Translations under genes and position numbers: made by a program
Notes under the pieces: generated by a model
Database searches by the model: none
Told to the model about the DNA's origin: nothing
What the model saw: only the letters and a program-made list of their open reading frames with translations
Source: UBA1858 sp045105615
GTDB taxonomy: Bacteria > Pseudomonadota > Gammaproteobacteria > UBA4575
NCBI GenBank assembly: GCA_045105615.1
Contig: JBGCDS010000017.1
Span: forward strand, 1 to 39,958
Length of the DNA: 39,958 nucleotides
Direction: 5' to 3'
Shown: positions 1 through 8,069 of the stretch, one piece after another
Position numbering within the stretch: the stretch's first letter is position 1
Layout of the letters: the number at the start of each line of letters is the position of its first letter

Positions 1-636
1 GGTTTCAATAGACATTTTTGTAGAATCAATCACCATTGCATCCTTGGCCGCAACCAAAGGAGCCGTACTACGCGTACGATCGCGCTCATCTCGCGCACGA
101 ATGCTGTCGAAAAGGTGGTCAAAATTAGCACTAATTCCTTGCCCAATCAACTGTTTATATCGCCTCTGGGCTCTTTCTTCGCAACTCGCATCAAGAAAAA
201 TCTTAACTTCTGCTTGCGGGAACACGACAGTACCCAGATCACGACCATCTCCGACCAGTCCTGGTGCAGCCTGAAATCTTCGCTGTAGCGCCAATAACTC
301 TGTTCTCACATCGCTGATGGCTGCCACCTTCGAGGCATAGCTTGAGCATTCTTCAGCTCTTAAACTGGCATCAATATTTTCGCCATCGATATGAGCTGCA
401 AAGCTATTTTCTTGAGGGAATGCCAATGATAGTTGGCTAGCTAGCTTGACCAATGTCGTTAAATCATCCAGCTGTACACCTTCTTTGAGCGCCTTCACTG
501 AAAGTGCTCGATAAACTGCACCACTGTCTAAATAATTGAATTCAAACATTTGGGCGAGTTTTTTTGCCAGCGTCCCTTTACCTACACCTGCCGGACCATC
601 AATAGTAACCACCGGAACACTATGATCAGACGACAT
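1..636 (-). CDS. cmk: Cytidylate (CMP/dCMP) kinase, C-terminus cut by window edge
   Basis: Phosphorylates CMP and dCMP with ATP in the cytosol for pyrimidine nucleotide supply. I translated it directly from the minus strand, starting at the ATG at 636-634. The P-loop GPAGVGKGT lies at residues 14-22. A GRDLGTVVFP segment and a RARDERDRTRS...APL segment match the conserved CMP-binding and lid regions of Cmk. There are 212 codons before the window edge against about 225-230 in the family, so only some 15 residues are missing; the last visible ones are DSTKMSIET. Its start overlaps the end of aroA by 11 bases (626-636), which implies translational coupling. In gammaproteobacteria rpsA usually follows cmk and would lie just outside the window. 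Confidence 0.95.
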   Translation of the reverse strand, partial: MSSDHSVPVVTIDGPAGVGKGTLAKKLAQMFEFNYLDSGAVYRALSVKALKEGVQLDDLTTLVKLASQLSLAFPQENSFAAHIDGENIDASLRAEECSSYASKVAAISDVRTELLALQRRFQAAPGLVGDGRDLGTVVFPQAEVKIFLDASCEERAQRRYKQLIGQGISANFDHLFDSIRARDERDRTRSTAPLVAAKDAMVIDSTKMSIET

Positions 637-1924
637 CAATATTCAACCCAATTGAATTCGCCAACTCAACAAAACCAGGAAAAGAAGTTGAGACATTCTG
701 ACAGTCAGCAATTTCAATATTTGAATTCGCTCTTAACGAGGCCACTGCAAATGACATTGCCACGCGATGATCATGACCACTTTCGATCACTCCACCAGAA
801 AACTCCCCACCTGTGATAGCAAGACCATCCGCAAACTCTTCTACTTCTATATTAAGCGTTATCAATCCTTTAGCCACCTGGCTAATTCTATCGCTTTCCT
901 TAACTCGCAATTCTTCTGCATTACTCACGCGAGTCACTCCTTCTGCACATGCAGCAGCAATACATATAATAGGGAATTCATCAATTGCAGAAGGAACAAG
1001 ATGTGTAGGTACATCAATGCCCTTTAATTGACTCGTGCGTACGGTGATCGAAGCAGTAGGCTCACTCCCCATCATCGCTTGATTATGCACATCAATATTG
1101 GCATTCATTTGTTGCAAGATATCCAACACCCCTGTTCTGGTTGGGTTCATACCTACATGATGAATTGTGATTTCCCCTTGATCCGCAATACATGCCGCCA
1201 CAATAAAGAATGCTGCTGAAGAGATATCGGCTGGTACTTGTATATCGGTTGCCTGTAATTGCTTACCGCCTTCAACAGACACACAACCATCTTTCACTTC
1301 GAGTGGATAAGCAAATGACTCCAACATGCGTTCAGTATGGTCTCGCGTAATCTTAGATTCTTTTATTGTTGTTATGCCTCGCGCATAGAGACCGGCAAGT
1401 AAAATTGCCGATTTAACCTGCGCACTAGCAACCGGTAATTCATAGGTAATTGCATTTAGATGATCAACCGGCTTTATCAATACTGGCGGCGTACCATCTT
1501 CGCTAGTCGACACATTGGCCCCCATTAGACTTAATGGATCACATACTCTACGCATTGGTCTCGACATTAACGAACCATCACCCATCAACTCAGTACAAAT
1601 TGATTGTCCAGCAAACAGTCCTGTTAGTAGTCGCATCGAAGTACCCGAGTTACCTAAATCCAACATGTTTTCAGGCTGTAATAATCCGCTTCTACCTACG
1701 CCGAGTATTTTCAGCTCGCCTTTGCCAGCTCGATCAATCTGAACACCCATTTGGCGAAATGTATTCATAGTCGCCAAGCAGTCTTCACCTTCTAGAAAAC
1801 CACTGACGTTAGATGTTCCTTCTGCGATAGAGGCAAGCATGATTGAGCGATGCGATATGGATTTATCACCAGGAACGGTTATCTCACCATGTGCGTTTTT
1901 GCGTGGTTCTACAATATATTTCAA
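626..1924 (-). CDS. aroA: 3-phosphoshikimate 1-carboxyvinyltransferase (EPSP synthase)
   Basis: Transfers the enolpyruvyl group of PEP to shikimate-3-phosphate, the sixth step of the shikimate pathway, in the cytosol. The product is 432 aa. Visible family motifs are PGDKSISHRS (residues 18-27, with the substrate lysine K21), GNSGTSMRLL (91-100), the SRPMRR arginine segment (about 121-126), ASAQVKSA, ITRDHTERM, ELRVKESDRIS and DHRVAMSF. The GDKSISHRS form resembles class II enzymes more than the E. coli GSKSVSNRA form. The start is a TTG at 1924: an in-frame TAA lies five codons upstream, and the next internal Met is already inside conserved sequence. No clear ribosome site precedes it. The gene is separate from tyrA here, whereas Pseudomonas has a tyrA-aroA fusion. 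Confidence 0.97.
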   Translation of the reverse strand: MKYIVEPRKNAHGEITVPGDKSISHRSIMLASIAEGTSNVSGFLEGEDCLATMNTFRQMGVQIDRAGKGELKILGVGRSGLLQPENMLDLGNSGTSMRLLTGLFAGQSICTELMGDGSLMSRPMRRVCDPLSLMGANVSTSEDGTPPVLIKPVDHLNAITYELPVASAQVKSAILLAGLYARGITTIKESKITRDHTERMLESFAYPLEVKDGCVSVEGGKQLQATDIQVPADISSAAFFIVAACIADQGEITIHHVGMNPTRTGVLDILQQMNANIDVHNQAMMGSEPTASITVRTSQLKGIDVPTHLVPSAIDEFPIICIAAACAEGVTRVSNAEELRVKESDRISQVAKGLITLNIEVEEFADGLAITGGEFSGGVIESGHDHRVAMSFAVASLRANSNIEIADCQNVSTSFPGFVELANSIGLNIDVV

Positions 1925-1962
1925 AACAATAAGTACTTAAAATTTAGATTAGTGTTGGATGA

Positions 1963-2826
1963 CTATGAATTCGTATATTTATCTCTGGCGTTCTTAGCCT
2001 CTACAAATATTTTTTCGAGCACATCGCCATCACCAGCCTCTAAACCATTTCGAAACTGCTGCAAGCTGGTATCGAAATGTGACAATGCACTAAGCAGCTG
2101 TTCTCGGTTGGCTAAACATATGTCTCGCCACACCGTAGGATCACTAGAGGCTATTCTGGTGAAATCCGCGAACCCTCCCGAGGCATAACGAAAAATCTCT
2201 TGGGTATGCGATTGTGTAGACAAACAATGCACCAAAGAAAAAGCTAACGCATGAGGAAGATGACTTGTTACTGCCAAAATTTGATCATGATCTTGCGGAC
2301 TAAGTAACTCAACATTAGCACCAACTTGTTCCCACATACTAGTAACCAGCTTCAAACTGTCTTCACGAGTCTGCTTAGTGGGCGTCAAGATGACTTTTTT
2401 CGCATCAAATAAATTATCCACTGCTGCTTGAACGCCACTTTGTTCGCGGCCCGCTATAGGATGACCAGGAACGAAACAATTTGGCAATTGCTCAGTAAAG
2501 ACTTTATTGAAATCCTCGATGACACTTTGCTTAGTACTACTAACATCAGTTATAGCTCGGCACTTATTCATCCATGGTTTTAATTGCCGAAAAACATTAG
2601 CGACTTTCAACACTGGTACAGCAATAACAACAATATCCGGAACCCCAGGACAATCATCAATACTAGCGTAACCCGCATCGATCACTTCAAGCTGTAACGC
2701 CTGATTAATCGCAGACTGATGCGCATCGATACCAACAATAGATTCACACCACTGATGTTTTCGCAACCCACACGCTAAAGAACCACCGATTAAGCCAACC
2801 CCAATAACACAGATTGTTTTTACCAT
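1963..2826 (-). CDS. tyrA: Prephenate dehydrogenase, monofunctional
   Basis: Oxidatively decarboxylates prephenate to 4-hydroxyphenylpyruvate with NAD+, the tyrosine branch. The Rossmann NAD site GVGLIGGSLA lies at residues 9-18 of a 287-aa product. HPIAGREQSG and VTSHLPHALAFSL are the conserved prephenate-binding and catalytic-His regions of TyrA. I chose the ATG at 2826, which puts the conserved MVKTICVIG start 10 bases after the pheA stop. A start at 2871 would add 15 unrelated residues and overlap pheA. There is no ACT or chorismate mutase domain, so this is the short TyrA form. It sits between pheA and aroA on the same strand, in one aromatic amino-acid operon. Confidence 0.95.
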   Translation of the reverse strand: MVKTICVIGVGLIGGSLACGLRKHQWCESIVGIDAHQSAINQALQLEVIDAGYASIDDCPGVPDIVVIAVPVLKVANVFRQLKPWMNKCRAITDVSSTKQSVIEDFNKVFTEQLPNCFVPGHPIAGREQSGVQAAVDNLFDAKKVILTPTKQTREDSLKLVTSMWEQVGANVELLSPQDHDQILAVTSHLPHALAFSLVHCLSTQSHTQEIFRYASGGFADFTRIASSDPTVWRDICLANREQLLSALSHFDTSLQQFRNGLEAGDGDVLEKIFVEAKNARDKYTNS

Positions 2827-2836
2827 TGGCTTATGC

Positions 2837-3919
2837 TTATAAAACTGCTTTGGGATACGAACCAAGCACATTAATCATATCGGATACCTCACTCAATTCT
2901 TGCAGTGCAAGCTTGAGCGGCTGATCTTCAACATGCCCTTCAAGATCCAAAAAGAAAACATATTCCCAGTTAGCACTATGCGATGGCCGAGATTCTATCC
3001 GCGTCATACTTACATTATGCTTTGCAAATGGCTGCAGCAGGCTGTGTAACGCACCTGGTTTATTAGGCGCACTCACCAACAGGCTTGTTTTATCAATGCC
3101 CGACGGCCCAACCGTATTAGAACCAATAATCAAAAAACGAGTAGTATTATCAGGCATATCTTCAATATTACTCGCCAATATATTTAAGTCGTACTTTTCT
3201 GCAGCAGAATGACTTGCTATTGCTGCTACATTTTTTTCTTGTTGCGCAATCAACGCTGCCTGTGCATTACTACCAACTGCTTCTCTTGGTATCTCGCCCA
3301 TGTTTGCATCTAACCACTTGCGACACTGCGCAAGCGATTGCTGATGAGAATTGATCCGAGCAATCTTACTCATGTCAGTTTCACGCGACAGCAAGTAATG
3401 ATGAATTCGCAATTCCACTTCACCGACAATATTTAAAGAAGAACGAGTGAAATTATCTAACGTATGAGTAATAACGCCTTCCGTAGAATTCTCAATTGGC
3501 ACAACACCATAATTTGCTGCCCCCGACTCAACCTCTCGAAACACTTCACTAATCGAGTTAATCGCGGTGGTTTTCACGGATTGGCCAAAGTGTTTTAGTG
3601 CCGCCTCTTCTGTAAAGGTTGCTGCTGGGCCTAGAAAAGCAATATTCAGCTGTCTCTCTACCGCTAAGCAAGCTGACATAATTTGACGAAACAATCGCGC
3701 CATCTCTTCACCAGCTAGTGGGCCGGGATTATCTTCTGCAACCCTACGCAGAATACCTGCCTCTCTTTCTGGGCGATAAAACTGACAATCATCTTCACCA
3801 CTTGCTCGCTTGCAGGCACCCACTTCAACAGCGCAGTTTGCGCGCGCAGAGATTAATGCTAATAACTGCTCATCCAAATGATCAATCTCGGCTCGCAGGT
3901 CTTTAAGGCTTTTTTTCAT
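2837..3919 (-). CDS. pheA: Bifunctional chorismate mutase / prephenate dehydratase (P-protein)
   Basis: Converts chorismate to prephenate and then to phenylpyruvate, the phenylalanine branch, in the cytosol. The 360-aa protein has three parts. An AroQ-type chorismate mutase helix bundle spans about residues 1-92, with LRAEIDHLDEQLLALISAR. Next comes prephenate dehydratase, with FLGPAATFTEEAA, GVVPIENSTEG and the catalytic TRF in DNTTRFLIIG. A C-terminal ACT domain carries GALHSLL and ESRPS, the motifs that bind phenylalanine for feedback inhibition. I use the ATG at 3919; a TTG two codons upstream (3925) is also possible. A gap of about 300 bases with island DNA beyond lies upstream, so the gene has been cut off from serC and needs its own promoter there or one within the island edge. 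Confidence 0.96.
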   Translation of the reverse strand: MKKSLKDLRAEIDHLDEQLLALISARANCAVEVGACKRASGEDDCQFYRPEREAGILRRVAEDNPGPLAGEEMARLFRQIMSACLAVERQLNIAFLGPAATFTEEAALKHFGQSVKTTAINSISEVFREVESGAANYGVVPIENSTEGVITHTLDNFTRSSLNIVGEVELRIHHYLLSRETDMSKIARINSHQQSLAQCRKWLDANMGEIPREAVGSNAQAALIAQQEKNVAAIASHSAAEKYDLNILASNIEDMPDNTTRFLIIGSNTVGPSGIDKTSLLVSAPNKPGALHSLLQPFAKHNVSMTRIESRPSHSANWEYVFFLDLEGHVEDQPLKLALQELSEVSDMINVLGSYPKAVL

Positions 3920-3923
3920 GCTC

Positions 3924-3937
3924 AACTAATTTTTTCA
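3924..3937. repeat. 14-bp direct repeat, left copy (island edge)
   Basis: AACTAATTTTTTCA lies directly before the pheA start. An identical copy in the same orientation lies at 30566-30579 in the 3' end of serC. The two copies bracket the exopolysaccharide island. The sequence is low in complexity, so coincidence is possible. Confidence 0.5.
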
Positions 3938-4215
3938 ATATACAAATTAACCAGCTCTACTTATCTAGCATTTGAATTCAAGCTCGTTATCAAGCTTTAA
4001 GATCATGATAAAATAGAAACAGATACCTCTATTATCAGTCTTAAAAAATAATGGATTGCCATTAGTCAGCGCAATAGGCCTAGTGTATATAATTCAGTCT
4101 ACTTTATATACTTGATCCTATTATTCTGCTTAATGTCGACTCATACAGATAAATGTCAATACTAGCACGCAAGCAAACCTCCAAACCACCGAGATATATT
4201 CTCAAACTGAAAATA
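3938..4215. other. Intergenic edge region between pheA and the island
   Basis: AT-rich DNA of about 280 bases between the divergent pheA (minus) and the GNAT-like gene (plus), which must hold both promoters. A six-base inverted repeat, TTATCA (3987-3992) and TGATAA (4006-4011), is the only dyad I noticed. No clean -35/-10 pair, no RNA gene and no transposase remnant can be seen. Confidence 0.4.
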
Positions 4216-4890
4216 ATGAAGCGCATAAAATCTCTTATACAACAACTTGGTTACATGGCAGCAGCCAGTTATCTAACATCGAAAGTACTAGACAAGCTTT
4301 TCGGGATTTACGTGCATCATGTTAAATTTTACTCTCAACCAACCTCCTCAGCACCGAGAGTCCCTGAATCCAAATCAAGTCGATATGGTTTTTCCTGGAT
4401 TAGCCAGCCTGAAGACATTCTTAATGCACTACAACGCCCCCAAGAAGTCATAGCAGATCGTTTTAAGCAGGGATCCAAATGTCTGATTGCGAAGCAGAAT
4501 GACGCATTTCAAGGATGCCTCTGGCTAGTTCAATCTACGTATATAGAAGACCAGTTCAGAGCAACCTATCATTTTCCTGATAATGCAGTGTGGGATTATG
4601 ATGTATACATCACGCCTAAAAAACGCTTTTCGATTCTATTTGCAGCACTGTGGGATAGCGCTGATAGTTGGATGAAAGAAAACAACTTCGCAAGTTCGCT
4701 TAGCAGAATTTCTGCCTACAACCCTCAATCGGTTCGCTCACACGAAAGCGCTGGTGCTAAACAAATTGGCTGGCTGATCGCATTTGAAAAAAATGATTGG
4801 CAAGTAACCATTTCAGACAAATCGCCATGGATACATTTTTCATTGAGCGCGAATAAAAGCGGTCCTAATTTACACTTCACTAAGATTTGA
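4216..4890 (+). CDS. GNAT-like acyltransferase of the exosortase-A exopolysaccharide locus
   Basis: A probable GCN5-related N-acyltransferase, substrate unknown. The 224-aa product has a hydrophobic, basic N-terminal helix (MKRIKSLIQQLGYMAAASYL). A GNAT-like core follows: WDYDVYITPKKR, then a long helix FAALWDSADSWMKENNF, then SRISAYNPQSVRSHESAGA, which resembles the beta5-alpha4 part of GNAT folds where N and H contact the acyl donor. From memory, proteins with this WD-DVY and SRISA-NP-S pattern occur near XrtA-type ligases. An upstream in-frame ATG at 4153 would add 21 basic residues; neither start has a good ribosome site, and I prefer 4216 because the protein then begins at the helix. It ends 75 bases before the tRNA-like gene on the same strand, so the two could be co-transcribed. 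Role in sugar or amino-acyl transfer is inference. Confidence 0.65.
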   Translation: MKRIKSLIQQLGYMAAASYLTSKVLDKLFGIYVHHVKFYSQPTSSAPRVPESKSSRYGFSWISQPEDILNALQRPQEVIADRFKQGSKCLIAKQNDAFQGCLWLVQSTYIEDQFRATYHFPDNAVWDYDVYITPKKRFSILFAALWDSADSWMKENNFASSLSRISAYNPQSVRSHESAGAKQIGWLIAFEKNDWQVTISDKSPWIHFSLSANKSGPNLHFTKI

Positions 4891-4965
4891 ACTCACACAC
4901 AAAATTGTTTATCCGAATTCGCTATAGTTACTCGCGTTGGAGATTAAGCTTCAACATTCCACATT

Positions 4966-5041
4966 AGGCGCGTAGCTCAGTGGCAGAGCACTGCTATTAC
5001 TTGGCAGATGCCGGAGGTTCAATTCCTACCCGCGCCTACCA
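4966..5041 (+). tRNA. Atypical tRNA-like gene, anticodon UAC (Val) by position
   Basis: It folds as a cloverleaf. The acceptor AGGCGCG/CGCGCCT is perfect over 7 bp, with discriminator A and an encoded CCA. T8 A9 and the D arm GCTC-AGTGGCA-GAGC follow, then the anticodon stem CTGCT/GGCAG with one T-G pair, a five-base variable loop ATGCC, and the T loop TTCAATT. G18, G19, G15/C48 and the T-loop residues are all canonical. Two things are not. The anticodon loop reads A-T-T-A-C-T-T, giving UAC but with T at position 37, where tRNAs nearly always have a purine, and A at 32. The T stem GGAGG pairs with CCTaCC only if one A (5028) is bulged out. It may be a diverged tRNA-Val, a decaying pseudogene or a specialised tRNA. 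Confidence 0.6.
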
Positions 5042-5066
5042 CTCCCACTCTTATCTGTTTAGTATT

Positions 5067-6158
5067 CTACTTTATTCGCTTACGCAAACTTTCAACCACA
5101 CGTTGCGCGGTTGCACCATCCCATAAATCCGGGCATTGCCCCTGCTTCCAATTACCAGCTAATACATTTTTTACAGAAGCTTCTAGCACATCTGGCCGAA
5201 TCAACTGATTTGTTCCATGGGTAATAGTAATAGGTCTCTCAGTATTCTCGCGCAGCGTAAGACATGGAATCCCTAAATATGTAGTCTCTTCTTGAATTCC
5301 ACCTGAATCAGTAATGACTAGCTTTGATTGCGTCACCAGGTTCATAAATTGAATATACCCCTGCGGCTCAATGACTAATAAATTATCTGCTTTTTCCAAT
5401 GTTTCCAGCATATTGAAGTCGATTAATTTCTGACTCGTTCTTGGATGCACAGGAAACACTAATTGGCATTCTCTAGAGACCGCTAACAATTGATCAACAA
5501 TTTCAGAAAGAATTTCCTCATTATCGACATTCGAAGGACGATGCATAGTCACCACAGCAAATTCTTTTGGCTTTAACCCATGGCTCTCGGCGGTACTGTC
5601 ATTTTCAATTTCAGCGCGCATCATCTCGAATGAATCGATCATGATATTGCCAACCAAGTCTACTTTATTATCATCGACGCCTTCGTATTTAAGATTTTCG
5701 TTTCCATCAACCGAAGGGGTCCAAAGTAAATCTACGATTCTATCCGTAAGTACTCGATTCACTTCTTCTGGCATGCGCATATCACCACTACGTAATCCCG
5801 CTTCCAAATGTGCGACGGGTATCCATAACTTTGCACCGACCAGCGCACAGGCAATGGTGGGATTCACATCACCTACGACAATAATCCAATCAGGCCGATT
5901 ATCTAAAGCCACCTTTTCATAGGCCATCATCACTTTACCCGTTTGCTCTGCGTGAGAACCACTACCCACCTCTAAGTGAAAATGTGGTTTTGGCATTTTC
6001 AGATCATTGAAAAATGCATCTGACATGTTGGCATCATAATGTTGCCCAGTATGTATTAAACTGGGCTCGCACCAATCTGTCGCCGCTAACGCGTGATACA
6101 AAGGCGCAATTTTCATGAAGTTTGGTCTTGCGGCAGCAATAAGATGAACTTTTATCAT
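5067..6158 (-). CDS. wecB: UDP-N-acetylglucosamine 2-epimerase, non-hydrolysing
   Basis: Interconverts UDP-GlcNAc and UDP-ManNAc in the cytosol, the first step towards ManNAc or ManNAcA residues of surface polysaccharides. The 363-aa product has the family hallmarks in order: AAARPNFMKIAPL at the N-terminus, GDVNPT (catalytic-region Asp), HLEAGLRSGDMRMPEEVNR (the two Glu residues), TMHRPSNVD, PVHPRT, TDSGGIQEE and LRENTERPI. The ATG at 6158 gives the usual family N-terminus MIKVHLIAAA; a longer reading from 6236 adds 26 unrelated residues. It is divergent from the AMP-ligase gene. Its 3' end faces the tRNA-like gene 25 bases away. A matching ManNAc dehydrogenase (WecC) is not seen, but the UDP-sugar dehydrogenase at 28185 could act downstream. 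Confidence 0.93.
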   Translation of the reverse strand: MIKVHLIAAARPNFMKIAPLYHALAATDWCEPSLIHTGQHYDANMSDAFFNDLKMPKPHFHLEVGSGSHAEQTGKVMMAYEKVALDNRPDWIIVVGDVNPTIACALVGAKLWIPVAHLEAGLRSGDMRMPEEVNRVLTDRIVDLLWTPSVDGNENLKYEGVDDNKVDLVGNIMIDSFEMMRAEIENDSTAESHGLKPKEFAVVTMHRPSNVDNEEILSEIVDQLLAVSRECQLVFPVHPRTSQKLIDFNMLETLEKADNLLVIEPQGYIQFMNLVTQSKLVITDSGGIQEETTYLGIPCLTLRENTERPITITHGTNQLIRPDVLEASVKNVLAGNWKQGQCPDLWDGATAQRVVESLRKRIK

Positions 6159-6480
6159 TTTTTCAGCAAAGGTAGTTGTTATTAGGAAAGACTGTGAATA
6201 TGTGTCAAGCAGCTGACAATATGAATCGGCAAACAATATATTACAAATTCAATCCAAGCTTCTATTTGAAGTAACTTCAATACACTTCACATCATAATAG
6301 ACATACATGACTTATAATATTCTAAATAAATACTAACGCCGAGTTGTGCCGTTTATCGCAATTTTAGGACGAGTAAAGTTTAATCTACTCAAATGACTAA
6401 TAAATTGCACTAATCGGCAATACAAGTTTATCTCAAGGCCGCTAAAATTAGCCACTAAATTAATTCCAAAAATCTTTTCT
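6159..6480. promoter_or_regulatory. Divergent promoter region wecB / AMP ligase
   Basis: A 322-base gene-free stretch. For the plus-strand ligase it holds a perfect -10 hexamer TATAAT at 6313-6318, without a convincing -35, which would leave a leader of about 160 bases. A 15-bp perfect palindrome (6266-6280) lies about 35-45 bases upstream of that -10. No RNA gene or extra reading frame is apparent. Confidence 0.5.
6266..6280. promoter_or_regulatory. Palindromic operator candidate
   Basis: TTGAAGT-A-ACTTCAA, with perfect 7-bp arms around one base. It is placed between divergent genes and just upstream of a TATAAT box, a typical position for a dimeric regulator. No regulator gene is in the window. 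Confidence 0.45.
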
Positions 6481-8067
6481 ATGAATTTTCTATTACATTC
6501 ACCGCTATTCAATCAGGCCAAGCTTCGCCCTGATGCTATTGCAATAGAATATAAACAAGAGAAGATTAGCTATAGACAACTAAGCACACTTGCTTCTGAG
6601 TTTGCTGGGGGTTATTCCAGCATGGATCTACCTAAAGGTAGTCGCGTTGGAATCTTTTTGGCAAAGCAGCTAGAAACTATCAGCGCCATTTTTGGCACTT
6701 TATTAGCTGGTGGCAGCATTGTCCCCATCAACCCAATACTCAAAGCCAGCCAAATCGAACATATTCTTTGTGACTGCGACGTCAGTATTTTGATTACATC
6801 CAAATCTCGCTTAAAACAATTAGAAGACGTCATCAGCAATTGCCCCGCACTAAAAAAAATAATCTTAGTTGATTATGACGATTCAATAAATACAGACCAA
6901 TATTCCAAGCCATTATTAAGCTGGCAAGATTTCTGTCAGCCATATAATCATGACAATTCACCTACCATCATTGAATCTGACCTTGCTGCAATCTTTTACA
7001 CTTCAGGCAGCACCGGAAAACCTAAAGGGGTCGTGTTAACACACCACAATATGCATGTAGGTGCACAAAGTGTCGCACAGTATCAAAACAACACACAACA
7101 AGACCGGGTACTAGCAGTCTTACCATTTAGTTTTGACTATGGATTCAGCCAAATCACAACTGCTATCGTGTCAGGCGCAACGGTTATTTTATTAGACTAC
7201 TTGCTACCTAAAGACGTGATCAAAACTTTAGAGCGCACGAAAGCAACCGGCTTAGCGGGCGTTCCTCCACTATGGATGCAAATCACTAAATTAGACTGGC
7301 CAGATAGCATCAAAAATCATCTGCGTTACATTACTAACTCAGGCGGGGCCATGCCTCAAAGCACGTTATCGATACTTCAAGACAAACTGCCCAACACTGA
7401 TATCTATTTAATGTATGGCTTAACAGAAGCGTTTCGCTCTACATATTTACCACCTGATCAAGTCAATGCTCGCCCCACCTCTATGGGTAAAGCGATACCG
7501 AATGCAGAAATATTTGTCATCAATTCGAAGGGTGAAGAATGCAAGCCTGGCGAAGAAGGTGAATTAGTTCATCGCGGCCCATTAGTCGCACAGGGTTACT
7601 GGAATGATCCAGCAAAAACCGCTGAGCGTTACAAACCATTACCTGCATCGCTTACGGATGGTCGCACTGTTACAGAACTTTCAGTATGGTCTGGTGATTC
7701 AGTCAAAAAAGATGAAGAAGGTTATTTATACTTTGTTAGTCGTACAGACGAAATGATTAAGACATCCGGTTACCGAGTCAGTCCCACAGAAATCGAAGAA
7801 TCTCTATTACTTCTAGATAATGTTAGCGAAGCTGTCGCTATGGGCGTACCTCACTCAGAACTTGGCCAGGCAATAGTTGTTGTCGCAACAAGCAATTCAA
7901 CAAGCGACGACTTAGTAAAAGAGATTACCTCATCACTCAGAAAGCAATTACCTGTTTACATGCTGCCACAAAAAATATTGATCCGTGATGAATTGCCACG
8001 CAATGCCAATGGTAAATTTGACCGTAAACAGTTGTATATTGAATTTGAAAACACATTTAGCAACTAA
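6481..8067 (+). CDS. Acyl-CoA/ACP ligase (AMP-forming), exosortase A system-associated
   Basis: ANL-superfamily adenylating enzyme that activates a carboxylic acid with ATP and passes it to a thiol. Here the likely acceptor is the phosphopantetheine of the carrier protein at 11013-11264 (inference). The 528-aa product has the ATP loop YTSGSTGKPKG (about residues 173-183), YGLTEAFRSTYLPP (about 312-325), SGDSVKKDEEGYLYFVSRTDEM with the hinge Asp (about 400-425) and the C-terminal lysine motif NANGKFDRKQL (about 509-519). It matches the ligase subfamily found beside XrtA-type loci (I recall TIGR03098). The PLP decarboxylase starts two bases after its stop, so the pair is one transcription unit. 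The acid activated cannot be read from sequence. Confidence 0.9.
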   Translation: MNFLLHSPLFNQAKLRPDAIAIEYKQEKISYRQLSTLASEFAGGYSSMDLPKGSRVGIFLAKQLETISAIFGTLLAGGSIVPINPILKASQIEHILCDCDVSILITSKSRLKQLEDVISNCPALKKIILVDYDDSINTDQYSKPLLSWQDFCQPYNHDNSPTIIESDLAAIFYTSGSTGKPKGVVLTHHNMHVGAQSVAQYQNNTQQDRVLAVLPFSFDYGFSQITTAIVSGATVILLDYLLPKDVIKTLERTKATGLAGVPPLWMQITKLDWPDSIKNHLRYITNSGGAMPQSTLSILQDKLPNTDIYLMYGLTEAFRSTYLPPDQVNARPTSMGKAIPNAEIFVINSKGEECKPGEEGELVHRGPLVAQGYWNDPAKTAERYKPLPASLTDGRTVTELSVWSGDSVKKDEEGYLYFVSRTDEMIKTSGYRVSPTEIEESLLLLDNVSEAVAMGVPHSELGQAIVVVATSNSTSDDLVKEITSSLRKQLPVYMLPQKILIRDELPRNANGKFDRKQLYIEFENTFSN

Positions 8068-8069
8068 CA

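Noticed and set aside
44..274. 76-codon plus-strand frame at the left edge
   Set aside because: Antisense to cmk, which has all family motifs in the other direction.
626..1219. Several plus-strand frames across 550-1219
   Set aside because: All are antisense to aroA and cmk and show no domain features.
2826..2871. Longer tyrA start overlapping pheA
   Set aside because: The extra 15 residues (MCLVRIPKQ...) precede the conserved dinucleotide-binding start and have no ribosome site at proper distance.
4905..4928. Promoter TTGTTT / TATAGT upstream of the tRNA-like gene
   Set aside because: The spacer is only 12 bases. The TATAGT followed by a GC-rich stretch may still be a -10, but no acceptable -35 is present.
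6258..6480. Sigma-54 (-24/-12) promoter expected for PrsR-controlled loci
   Set aside because: The only GGCAC-like match has GG-N9-GC spacing, one base short, and weak flanks. No acceptable match was seen in the other gaps either.
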